Assembly: GCF_022414535.1 (NCBI RefSeq)
Contig: NZ_JADWYM010000012.1
Location: 1 to 64,000 of the forward strand
Length of the DNA: 64,000 nt
Source of the DNA: Streptomyces sp. MUM 2J
Lineage (GTDB): Bacteria; Actinomycetota; Actinomycetes; Streptomycetales; Streptomycetaceae
Direction: 5' to 3'
Below the pieces are notes generated by a model, which saw only the letters and a list, made by a program, of their open reading frames with translations, did not search any database and had not been told where the DNA came from. The position numbers and the translations under genes were made by a program. Positions 25,312-32,964 of the stretch are shown in pieces. Positions within the stretch are counted from its first letter, which is position 1, and each line of letters opens with the position of its first letter.

Positions 25312-25665
25312 ATGAGTGAAACTCTTCCTCCCTGCCCCGCGTGCTCCGGTACGTACGCCTACGAGATGGGTGCGCTCCTGGTGTGCCCCGAGTGCGGGCA
25401 CGAGTGGTCACCGTCCGAGGAGTCCGCGCACGGCGGCTCCCGCGACAGGGTGGTCAAGGACGCGGTCGGCAACGTGCTGGCCGACGGCGACACCGTGACG
25501 GTCGTCAGGACGCTGAAGGTCAAGGGCAGCCCGACCGGCATCAAGGCGGGCACCAAGGTGCGCAACATCCGCCTCGTCGACGGCGTGGACGGCCACGACA
25601 TCGACTGCAAGGTCGACGGGTTCGGCGCCATGCAGCTCAAGTCCAGCGTGGTCAAGAAGGCCTGA
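25312..25665 (+). CDS. yjdM: PhnA/YjdM-family zinc-ribbon protein
   Basis: The 117-residue protein begins with a zinc ribbon (CPACSGTYAYEMGALLVCPECGHEW, four Cys at about 8, 11, 26 and 29) and continues with the PhnA domain (VVKDAVGNVLADGDTVTVVRTLKVKGS, then GFGAMQLKSSVVKKA). Despite the historical phosphonate name, its role is not established. The start is 14 bases after the STAS stop, so it is the last gene of the ArsR-SulP operon. A strong hairpin follows at 25686. Confidence 0.9.
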   Translation: MSETLPPCPACSGTYAYEMGALLVCPECGHEWSPSEESAHGGSRDRVVKDAVGNVLADGDTVTVVRTLKVKGSPTGIKAGTKVRNIRLVDGVDGHDIDCKVDGFGAMQLKSSVVKKA

Positions 25666-25685
25666 CCGGGCACCTCGCCCTGCCC

Positions 25686-25714
25686 GACCGCCCGGGACGT
25701 CGTCCCGGGCGGTC
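25686..25714 (+). terminator. Rho-independent-type hairpin after PhnA
   Basis: Perfect 13-bp arms (GACCGCCCGGGAC and complement) with a 3-base loop start 21 bases after the stop of the last operon gene. The stem is very stable and ends the six-gene unit. The rest of the gap up to 26001 shows no gene I can support. Confidence 0.75.
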
Positions 25715-26001
25715 TCGCGTACGGGTGACCTTCGGCCCGGGCACCGGTGGGAGGCACCGCCCCCGTCTCGCACCGGCTCGATGACGTGGGCCTCCTCGTC
25801 CGCGGCGTTCACCACGTCCTCGGCGGATGCCGTCGCGGCCGGTCGGAAGCCGGAGACACTGTCGGCGTCCGCGCCAAGAACCCCTGCGGTTGCTTCGTGC
25901 ACGGCCCTCTCTGGTGGTGCACTCCCCTGGAAGCGAACTGCGGATCCGGCCGGCGTGCCCCGGTCACCCGTCCTGTCTCCCGGTCCGCCCTTCGCGCCGG
26001 G

Positions 26002-26205
26002 TCAGTTCCGGTGGGTACCCGCGACCGGGTCGGTGTCCCGCTCCGACCGGGCCGGACGGCCGCCGAAGGACAGCCGGAGCATCCCGGCGTTCCCACAGCG
26101 AGGGCAGCCGCCGTCCGGGCCGACGGCGGCGGGGCGGCACTTGAGACGGCAGGCGGGACACTTCAGCCAGGACACGCCGATGCCGCGCAGCGGGGTGATC
26201 CTCAC
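26002..26205 (-). CDS. Small zinc-ribbon protein of unknown function
   Basis: The 67-residue product has two Cys pairs, CPAC (residues 16-19) and CPRC (34-37), in KCPACRLKC and GGCPRCGNAGMLRLSFG, a compact zinc-ribbon pattern. The GTG start at 26205 has GGAGG eight bases upstream. It is divergent from the ArsR paralogue at 26417, with the 38-bp palindrome just upstream, so the regulator probably controls it. I do not recognise a named family; a redox or metal-related adaptor is only a guess. Confidence 0.6.
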   Translation of the reverse strand: MRITPLRGIGVSWLKCPACRLKCRPAAVGPDGGCPRCGNAGMLRLSFGGRPARSERDTDPVAGTHRN

Positions 26206-26219
26206 GCGCCCTCCTCCAT

Positions 26220-26257
26220 GACCTCAGGAATTGCTAATATTAGCAATTCCTGAGGTC
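26220..26257. promoter_or_regulatory. Perfect 38-bp palindromic operator
   Basis: A loopless palindrome of two exact 19-base halves has the core AATTGCTAATATTAGCAATT. It lies 15 bases upstream of the zinc-ribbon start (minus strand) and 160 bases upstream of ArsR paralogue 2 (plus strand). The arms AATTGC/GCAATT equal those in front of ArsR paralogue 1. The AT-rich core in a GC-rich genome and its promoter position favour an operator over a terminator. Confidence 0.75.
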
Positions 26258-26416
26258 GCCACCACCGCACTCCGAGCCCCCGGCCCCGGGTGCGGGTTCG
26301 GCGTGGCCACTGCCGCAGGCGAGGATGGGCCACATGTTCTTGACGAGTGGATGGACGCGATGCGCCGAGCTCCGGCCGATGGTGCCGTGCTGCAGTCTCG
26401 GAGAGGAGACGGCACG

Positions 26417-26767
26417 GTGAGCACACCGCTGTACCAACTGAAGGCCGAGTTCTTCAAGACGCTGGGCCATCCGGCCCGTATCCGGGTCCTGGAGTTGCTG
26501 AGCGAGCGCGAGCACGCGGTCGCGGAGATGCTGCCCGAGGTGGGAATCGAGCCCGCGCACCTGTCCCAGCAGCTGGCCGTGCTACGCCGGGCCAACCTGG
26601 TCAAGACGCGCAAGGAGGGCTCGACCGTGTACTACTCGCTGACCAGCCCACAGGTCGCGGAGCTGCTGCGGGTCGCACGGGCCATCCTGTCCGGCTTGCT
26701 CGCCGGGCAGGCCGAACTCCTGGCCGATCTGCAGGCCACACAGGGCGGGACGAGGCCGGCTTCGTAG
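26417..26767 (+). CDS. ArsR-family winged-helix regulator (paralogue 2)
   Basis: The 116-residue protein aligns throughout with the regulators at 21928 and 41040: TPLYQLKAEFFKTLGHPARI, IEPAHLSQQLAVLRRANLV, EGSTVYYSLTSPQVAELLRVAR. It too lacks Cys. The GTG at 26417 with GGAG upstream is chosen to match paralogue starts; the frame is open to 26231. It is divergent from the zinc-ribbon gene across the long palindrome and appears monocistronic. The signal it senses is unknown. Confidence 0.82.
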   Translation: MSTPLYQLKAEFFKTLGHPARIRVLELLSEREHAVAEMLPEVGIEPAHLSQQLAVLRRANLVKTRKEGSTVYYSLTSPQVAELLRVARAILSGLLAGQAELLADLQATQGGTRPAS

Positions 26768-26951
26768 CGACGGCCCCGCTCGGCGACCGGCTTCCCCGCC
26801 GGTCTCGACGGCACCGCCCCGGGACCGCTCGCCGATGTCACGGGCACCCGGCGGGTTCCGTCGACGGCCCGCGTCCGCAGCCGGCCACGGACGCCCGGCC
26901 GCACGGCACCCGCGCCGGCACTCCCACGGCGCCGACGAGGTGAGGCCGGGG

Positions 26952-27794
26952 TCAACGAGCCGGCTGCACGTCCCCTCTGGTCGTGTGGGCGAGGGGTTCC
27001 CGCTGGGTGAGGACGCCGGGCGGGATTCCCGGGAGATGGGCCGCCCCACCGGCGGGTTCGGGGGCGGTGGGCCCCAGGGCCAGGCGGGAGACGATGCGGT
27101 AGCGGTCGCCCCGGTAGACGGAGTGGACGTACTCGACAGGCTGGTGGGCGGTGTCACGGGTGAGTCGCTCGAAGAGCAGCGCGGGCGACAGGTGCGGAAT
27201 GCCGAGGTGCCTGGACTCCGCCTGGCTGACCACCGTCGGCTCGATGGTCTGCACCGCCTCGCTCACCTGGATTCCGTGCCGGTCACGGAGATGGTCGTAC
27301 AGGTCACCGGCCTCCAGCTCCCGTGCGGTCAGGGCGGGAGCCAGGTCGGCCCGGATGTGCAGGTGCTCGATGGCCATGGGCGCACCGTCCACGAGCCGCA
27401 GCCTGGCCGCGTAGACGATGTCGGCCGCGGGTGACAGGTGGAGCTTGCGCCCGACCCGGGCGCCGGCGGCGATGGTGGTGAACTCCAGCAGACGGCTCGA
27501 CCAGATGCCGGAGGCCCGGGGAACGGCCATGGCCCGCTGGTCGGAGACGAGTTCCTGGATGATCTTCTCGGGCGCCACGAACATCCCACGGCCGTGCTCG
27601 CGCACGAGGAGACCCGCGGCGACGAGCTCGTCGACGGCCGCCCGGAGTGTGGGCCGGGAGACGTTCAGGGTGGCGCACAGGGACCGCTCGGACGGAATGG
27701 CGTCTCCGGGGCGGAGTGCCTCCATGAGTTCCAGGATGTAGTCGCGGACGCGTTCGCGCTTGAGGACCGCTCCCGACCCGCCACCTGTGCTCAT
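26952..27794 (-). CDS. DasR-like GntR/HutC-family regulator
   Basis: The 280-residue protein has a GntR winged HTH (about 10-75; ALRPGDAIPSERSLCATLNVSRPTLRAAVDEL) and a UTRA effector domain (about 95-245) ending in the DasR-like VEYVHSVYRGDRYRIVSRL. UTRA domains of this group bind phosphorylated amino sugars or similar. It is divergent from a CUT1 sugar importer with GH20 gene, the dasR-dasABCD layout, and a dre-like site lies between. It differs enough from the DasR I remember to be a paralogue, not DasR itself. ATG at 27794 has GGGAG upstream. Confidence 0.85.
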   Translation of the reverse strand: MSTGGGSGAVLKRERVRDYILELMEALRPGDAIPSERSLCATLNVSRPTLRAAVDELVAAGLLVREHGRGMFVAPEKIIQELVSDQRAMAVPRASGIWSSRLLEFTTIAAGARVGRKLHLSPAADIVYAARLRLVDGAPMAIEHLHIRADLAPALTARELEAGDLYDHLRDRHGIQVSEAVQTIEPTVVSQAESRHLGIPHLSPALLFERLTRDTAHQPVEYVHSVYRGDRYRIVSRLALGPTAPEPAGGAAHLPGIPPGVLTQREPLAHTTRGDVQPAR

Positions 27795-27857
27795 GTGCCG
27801 CTCCCGCCCCGCTGCAGTGTGCTTCCCCGGCCACGTGCCCCGATCTAACCACCGATG

Positions 27858-28020
27858 GACCACTGGTCAGGTGCAGTGTAGACGGTTTCACCCCTCGCCG
27901 TCAGAGATCACCCACATCGGGATGCCCAAAAGGCGTGTGAACGTGAGGGGTTGACGCCTCGATTGGTCTATGCCACCTTCAACGACCAACAAGAGGTCAC
28001 CTATCCAGTTACCGAACTGG
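27858..28020 (+). promoter_or_regulatory. Operators of the chitosugar-type operon, including a dre-like site
   Basis: ATTGGTCTATGCCACC at 27962-27977 matches 13 of 16 positions of the DasR dre consensus A(C/T)TGGTCTAGACCACT as I remember it. Two more palindromes lie nearby: GACCACTGGTC at 27858-27868, next to the GntR promoter, and CCAGTTACCGAACTGG at 28005-28020, 40 bases before the binding-protein start. Control by the adjacent DasR-like protein, global DasR, or both, is plausible. Confidence 0.65.
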
Positions 28021-28059
28021 TCAGGTTGCCTGGTGCTCTCTCCTCCCCAAGGGTGAACT

Positions 28060-29325
28060 GTGAAGCTCCGTACGCTCGCATCTGTCTGCGCACTGGTGAT
28101 CGCCGGCGGCCTCACCGCCTGCAGCAGCTCCGGTTCCTCCGGCGCCTCCGCCGGGGGCAGGACCACCGTCGACGTCTGGCTCATGAGGGACAGCATCTCG
28201 GGGAAATTCCAGAAGGAGTTCGTGGCGGGCTTCGAGTCGGCGCACCCGGACATCGACGTCAAGGTGCAGATCCAGGAGTGGGACGGCATCGGCGAGAAGG
28301 TCACCGCCGCGCTCGCCAGCAACGACGCCCCCGACGTCATCGAGACGGGCAACACCCAGGTCGCCCGGTTCGCGCAGAGCGGCGGGCTGCTCGACCTCAG
28401 CGACAGGGTTGGGGAGCTCGGGGGCCGGGACTGGCTGCGCGGACTGGCCGAGCCCGGTGCGTACGACGGCAAGCAGTACGGCATCCCGTACTACGCCGCC
28501 AACCGTGTCGTGATCTACCGCACCGACCTGTTCCGGAAGGCCGGCATCGACCCGGCGGCCATCAAGACGCGCGACCAGTGGATCGCCGCGACGAAGAAGC
28601 TCAACTCCGCCGGCACCCAGGGCATCTATCTGCCGGGCCAGATGTGGTACGCGCTGGCCGGGTTCATCTGGGACGAGGGCGGCGACCTGGCCAGCCGGTC
28701 CGGGGACTCCTGGCGGGGAACGCTCGACACCCCCGAAGCGCTGGCCGGTATGGACTTCTACCAGCGGCTCCAGGCGCTGGGACGAGGCCCCCGGGACTCC
28801 GACGAGGCGGAGCCGCCACAGGCCGAGGTCATGGCCAAGGGGCAGGTGGCGCAGATCATCTCCACACCCGGTGGCGCCGGCGCCGTCATCGAGAACAACC
28901 CCGAGCTGGAGGGCAGGCTCGGCTTCTTCCCCATCCCGGGCAAGACCGCGGCCAAGCCCGGCTCCGTCTTCATCGGTGGCTCCGACCTCGTCATTCCCGT
29001 GGCGTCCGGCAAGCACGAGGCCGCGTACACCTTCATCAGGGAACTCACCGGCGAGGTATGGCAGCGCAAGCTCGCCGTCGCCATGAGCTACGTGCCGAAC
29101 AAGACAACCCTGGCCGACGCGGTCGCCTCCGACCCCGGCACCTCCGCCATGGCCGCCGGCGCCGCCGTCGGCCGGGCGACTCCGAACACCCCCGGCTGGG
29201 CCGCGGTCGAAGCCAAGAACCCGATCAAGGACTACATGACAGCCGTACTCACCGGTGCCGACACCCGGACCGAGGCCGTCAAGGCGTCCGAGGCGATCAC
29301 CACCGCCATGAAGTCCGGTTCCTGA
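28060..29325 (+). CDS. CUT1 carbohydrate ABC transporter substrate-binding lipoprotein
   Basis: The 421-residue lipoprotein has a signal peptide with lipobox LTAC (about 18-21) and a type-2 (MalE-like) binding fold: VDVWLMRDSISGKFQKEF, VIETGNTQVARFAQSGGLLDL, YGIPYYAANRVVIYRTDLF and FIGGSDLVIPVASGKHEAAY. It should bind an oligosaccharide outside the membrane; the GH20 gene and dre-like site suggest chitobiose or other GlcNAc-containing sugars. GTG start at 28060 with a weak ribosome site. First gene of a four- or five-gene operon. Confidence 0.88.
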   Translation: MKLRTLASVCALVIAGGLTACSSSGSSGASAGGRTTVDVWLMRDSISGKFQKEFVAGFESAHPDIDVKVQIQEWDGIGEKVTAALASNDAPDVIETGNTQVARFAQSGGLLDLSDRVGELGGRDWLRGLAEPGAYDGKQYGIPYYAANRVVIYRTDLFRKAGIDPAAIKTRDQWIAATKKLNSAGTQGIYLPGQMWYALAGFIWDEGGDLASRSGDSWRGTLDTPEALAGMDFYQRLQALGRGPRDSDEAEPPQAEVMAKGQVAQIISTPGGAGAVIENNPELEGRLGFFPIPGKTAAKPGSVFIGGSDLVIPVASGKHEAAYTFIRELTGEVWQRKLAVAMSYVPNKTTLADAVASDPGTSAMAAGAAVGRATPNTPGWAAVEAKNPIKDYMTAVLTGADTRTEAVKASEAITTAMKSGS

Positions 29326-29362
29326 GCCCTCTGTTCCCGGCAGACCGAAAGGAGACGACGCC

Positions 29363-30352
29363 GTGCCGGTCACCCGCGAACGCACCGCGACGCGCCCTCC
29401 GCCCAGCCGGCGCCCCGCCCGGCGGCTCACCTCCCCGGTCCGGGCCGCGCGGCCACGGCTCGCCGCCGGTGGCGCATGGCCCTACCTGCTCGTCGCACCG
29501 ACCGTGCTGGGCATGCTGTACCTGCTCGTCTACCCCCTGGCACGCACCGTCCTGATCTCGCTCCAGGACTTCCAGCTGCGTCAGCTCATCCGGGGCGACG
29601 CCCGGTTCGTGGGGTTGCGCAACTACGAGACGCTGTTGTCGGACCCCCGCTTCTGGCAGGTCGTACGCCGCACGTTCCTCTTCATGACCGTCAACGTCGT
29701 CCTGATCATGCTGCTCTCCGCCCTGGTGGCCCTGGTGATCGAACGGCTCGGCCGGATCGGTCGCACCGCCGTACTCAGCGCGCTCGTGCTCACCTGGGCG
29801 ACGCCGGTCCTCGCGGCCACCACGGTCTTCCAGTGGCTGTTCCACTCGGAGTTCGGCATCGTCAACTGGGCCCTCAAGGAACTGGGGTTCGCCTCGTTCG
29901 ACCGCTATCCCTGGTTCGCCCACGGCCCGGCCGCCTTCGTGATCCTGGTCGTCCTGATCGTCTGGCAGTCCGTACCGTTCGCGGCCATCACCCTGCACTC
30001 GGCCCTCACGACGGTGCCGGCGGAGCTGTACGAGTCGGCGCGCATCGACGGCGCCTCGGCCCCGCGCATCTTCCGCACGATCACCTTCCCGCTGATCCGG
30101 CCGATCTTCATGCTGGTGCTGTCGCTGGAGGTCATCTGGACCTTCAAGGCCTTCGTGCAGATCTGGGTGATGACCAACGGCGGACCGGGCGACGCGACGA
30201 CGATCCTGCCCGTGTACGCCGTCCAGACCGCACTCGCGAGTCAGCGCTACGACCTCGGTTCGGCGGTCTCCGTGATCACCGTCCTGATGATGGCGGCCGT
30301 ACTCGTCCTCTACTTCCGTCAGCTCTTCCGTCAGGAGGGCGAGGCCCTGTGA
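29363..30352 (+). CDS. CUT1 sugar ABC transporter permease (MalF-like)
   Basis: The 329-residue permease has about six membrane segments and the EAA loop YESARIDGASAPRIFRTITFPLI that contacts the shared ATPase. The N-terminal 40 residues are Arg/Pro-rich and cytoplasmic. GTG at 29363 follows AAAGGAG. No ATP-binding gene lies in the operon; streptomycete CUT1 importers generally share the MsiK ATPase encoded elsewhere. Its stop overlaps the next GTG by four bases. Confidence 0.88.
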   Translation: MPVTRERTATRPPPSRRPARRLTSPVRAARPRLAAGGAWPYLLVAPTVLGMLYLLVYPLARTVLISLQDFQLRQLIRGDARFVGLRNYETLLSDPRFWQVVRRTFLFMTVNVVLIMLLSALVALVIERLGRIGRTAVLSALVLTWATPVLAATTVFQWLFHSEFGIVNWALKELGFASFDRYPWFAHGPAAFVILVVLIVWQSVPFAAITLHSALTTVPAELYESARIDGASAPRIFRTITFPLIRPIFMLVLSLEVIWTFKAFVQIWVMTNGGPGDATTILPVYAVQTALASQRYDLGSAVSVITVLMMAAVLVLYFRQLFRQEGEAL

Positions 30353-31191
30353 CCCCGGTTCGCCGCCCGCGTCTACGACGCCTTCCGGTGCACGCCGCCG
30401 CCGGGACGACGATCGCGGTCTGCCTCTTCCCCGTCTACTGGATGGTCGCCACCGCGTTCAAGCCCAATCGGGACATCCAGTCCGGCACACCGCGGCTCCT
30501 GCCCCGGGCATGGACACTCGACCACTTCCGCACCGCCGTCGACGCCGACGGGTTCGGGCTGTTCTGGCGCAACAGCATCCTGGTCACCCTGGCCGCCGTG
30601 CTGCTCGCCCTGGTCGTGGCACTCGGCGCGTCCTTCGCCGTGGCCCGCATGCGCTGGCGCGGCCGTCGCGCGTTCATCCTCATGGTGTTCATCGCGCAGA
30701 TGGCACCCTGGGAAGCGCTGATCATCCCCGTCTACATCATCTCCCGCGACACGGGCATGCTCGACCGGCTCCCCACCCTCACACTGATCTACTTCATGAT
30801 GACGCTGCCGTTCACCATCGTGGTGCTGCGCGGGTTCATCGCCGCCATCCCGCCGGAACTGGAGGAGGCCGCCCGGGTCGACGGATGCACCCGGTCGGCG
30901 GCCTTCCGCCACATCGCCTTCCCGCTGCTCGCTCCCGGGCTGATGGCCACCTCCCTCTTCGGCTACATCACGGCCTGGAACGAGTTCACCTACGCCAACT
31001 TCCTGATCATCAAGCACCAGGGCAGCCGCACACTGCCGGTCTGGCTGTCCTCCTTCCAGAACGTCTTCGGCACCGACTGGGGCGCCACCATGGCTGCCTC
31101 CACGCTGTTCGCGCTGCCCGCCCTGGCCGTGTTCCTCCTGCTCCAACGTCACGTCACCGCCGGATTCGCCGCCGGCGCCGTCAAGGGCTGA
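30349..31191 (+). CDS. CUT1 sugar ABC transporter permease (MalG-like)
   Basis: The 280-residue second permease shows the MalG-type EAA loop ELEEAARVDGCTRSAAFRHI and the N-terminal FPVYWMVATAFKPNRDI motif. GTG at 30349 overlaps the MalF-like stop (GTGA), so the two membrane subunits are co-translated. It forms the pore with the gene at 29363 for the binding protein at 28060. The hexosaminidase gene follows after about 110 bases. Confidence 0.88.
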   Translation: MTPVRRPRLRRLPVHAAAGTTIAVCLFPVYWMVATAFKPNRDIQSGTPRLLPRAWTLDHFRTAVDADGFGLFWRNSILVTLAAVLLALVVALGASFAVARMRWRGRRAFILMVFIAQMAPWEALIIPVYIISRDTGMLDRLPTLTLIYFMMTLPFTIVVLRGFIAAIPPELEEAARVDGCTRSAAFRHIAFPLLAPGLMATSLFGYITAWNEFTYANFLIIKHQGSRTLPVWLSSFQNVFGTDWGATMAASTLFALPALAVFLLLQRHVTAGFAAGAVKG

Positions 31192-31300
31192 CCCACCCGC
31201 ACCCGACCCCGCCGCCCCGCCGCCCCGGCGGTCCGGCGGTCCGCCGGCTCCACCGGCACTCGCCCGGCCCTTCCCGCTGCGCGGCCCCTCGGAGACAACC

Positions 31301-32854
31301 GTGCCCTCACAGGAGACGTCCGTGTCCCCCCACCCGCTGCCCACCACCGCGCTCGTGCCCCGGCCCGCCAGGATCCGGACCAGGCCCGGACGCTTCACCT
31401 TCGACACCGGCACACGCCTGCGCGTCGGCGAGGGAGCCGAACCCGCGGCCCGGCTGCTGCGCACCCTCCTCTCCCCCGCCACCGGACTGCCCCTTGCTCC
31501 CGCCGCCGACGGTACCGTCGCCCTCGCCCTCGACCCGGCCCTGAGCGGCCTCGGCGGCGAGGGGTACGGGCTGTCGGTCGGGCCGCGGTCGGTCCTGCTG
31601 CGCGCCGCTCGCCTCGGCGGCCTCCTGCACGGGGTGCAGACGCTCCGTCAGCTCCTGCCCGTACCGGCCCTGGCGCGCCGACCGCAGGCCGGGGTGGACT
31701 GGTCCGTCCCCTGCACGGAGATCACCGACGCGCCCCGGCACCCCTGGCGCGGGGCCATGCTCGACGTGGCCCGTCACTTCCAGCCCGCCGCGTACCTGCA
31801 CCGCTACGTCGACCTCCTCGCCCTGCACAAGATCAACGTCTTCCACCTGCATCTGACCGACGACCAGGGATGGCGCATGCCCGTGGCGGCCTACCCCAAG
31901 CTCACCGAGATCGGCGGCCACCGCGCACGGTCCGCGACCGACGCCACGGGCGACCACTACGACGGAACGGCGCACTCCGGCTCGTACACACGCGCCGAGC
32001 TGACCGCTCTGGTGGAGTACGCGTCCGCCCGCGGAGTCACGGTCGTGCCCGAGATCGAGATGCCCGGGCACGTCCGGGCCGCCCTGGCCGCGTACCCGCG
32101 CCTGGGCAACGATCCCGGCCGGACGCTGGACGTGTGGACCCGCTGGGGAGTGTGCGACACCGTCCTCGGCGTGCACGAGGACGTCTTCCACTTCTGCCGA
32201 ACCGTGCTCGACGAGGTCATGGACGTCTTCCCCTCCCCGTACATCCACGTCGGCGGGGACGAGTGCCCGCTCACCGAGTGGGAGCGCAGCCCCGAGGCCA
32301 CGGCGCGCATGCGGGACGAAGGCCTCGACGGACCCGCGGCTCTGCACGGCTGGTTCCTCGACCGGGTGGGGAGGTTCCTCGGCTCGAACGGCCGGCGTCC
32401 GGTCGGCTGGGCCGAGACCGGGACGGAACTGCCCGAGGACTTCGTCGTCATGGCCTGGCGGGACCCCCTGCACGCGCTGGCGGCCGCCGACCGGGGACAG
32501 GACGTGATCAACGCCCACTACCGGGCCACGTACCTCGACTACCCCCAGAGCACCGCCCCCCATGAGCCCCGCACCCAAGCCGGTGCCGTCGTGAGCCTGC
32601 GGGACGTCCACGACAACGACCCGATACCCGCGGGGGCCTCCCCGGACAGCGCCGCTCACGTGCTCGGCACCCAGACCCAGCTGTGGACCGAGTACGCGGC
32701 CAGCCCCGACCGTCTCGACTATCTCACCTTCCCCCGACTGTGCGCCCTGGCCGACCGCGGCTGGAGCGGCCCCACCGAATGGGAGGACTTCTGCTCCCGC
32801 CTGCGACACCACACCACCCGGCTGGACGCGCTCGAGGTCCGCCGCCATCCCTGA
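31301..32854 (+). CDS. GH20 beta-N-acetylhexosaminidase (DasD-like)
   Basis: The 517-residue glycosidase has a GH20b N-terminal domain (about 15-140) and the catalytic barrel from RGAMLDVARHFQPAAYL onward. The catalytic Asp-Glu pair is D320-E321 in HVGGDECP; substrate-binding motifs LHLTDDQGWRMP and VPEIEMPGH are present. No signal peptide is visible, so it probably splits imported chitobiose-type sugars to GlcNAc inside the cell. GTG at 31301 (GGAG at 31291) is used; GTG at 31322 (AGGAG at 31311) is an equally good start. Confidence 0.9.
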   Translation: MPSQETSVSPHPLPTTALVPRPARIRTRPGRFTFDTGTRLRVGEGAEPAARLLRTLLSPATGLPLAPAADGTVALALDPALSGLGGEGYGLSVGPRSVLLRAARLGGLLHGVQTLRQLLPVPALARRPQAGVDWSVPCTEITDAPRHPWRGAMLDVARHFQPAAYLHRYVDLLALHKINVFHLHLTDDQGWRMPVAAYPKLTEIGGHRARSATDATGDHYDGTAHSGSYTRAELTALVEYASARGVTVVPEIEMPGHVRAALAAYPRLGNDPGRTLDVWTRWGVCDTVLGVHEDVFHFCRTVLDEVMDVFPSPYIHVGGDECPLTEWERSPEATARMRDEGLDGPAALHGWFLDRVGRFLGSNGRRPVGWAETGTELPEDFVVMAWRDPLHALAAADRGQDVINAHYRATYLDYPQSTAPHEPRTQAGAVVSLRDVHDNDPIPAGASPDSAAHVLGTQTQLWTEYAASPDRLDYLTFPRLCALADRGWSGPTEWEDFCSRLRHHTTRLDALEVRRHP

Positions 32855-32964
32855 CACCCCGGTCCTCCCCGACCGTCCTCGGCGTCCTCGGCCCTCCTCC
32901 CCGCCACTCCGGCGGGCCTACCCGAACCGACATCCCCACCACCCCATCCCGGAAAGGACTCGGA

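Noticed and set aside
26231..26416. Longer N-terminus of ArsR paralogue 2 starting inside the palindrome
   Set aside because: Paralogues 1 and 3 start at the equivalent of 26417, and a start codon inside a 38-bp operator palindrome is unlikely.
29476..30348. N-terminal extension of the second permease
   Set aside because: The frame is open upstream, but it lies wholly inside the first permease gene in another frame; the GTG at 30349 with stop/start overlap is the natural start.
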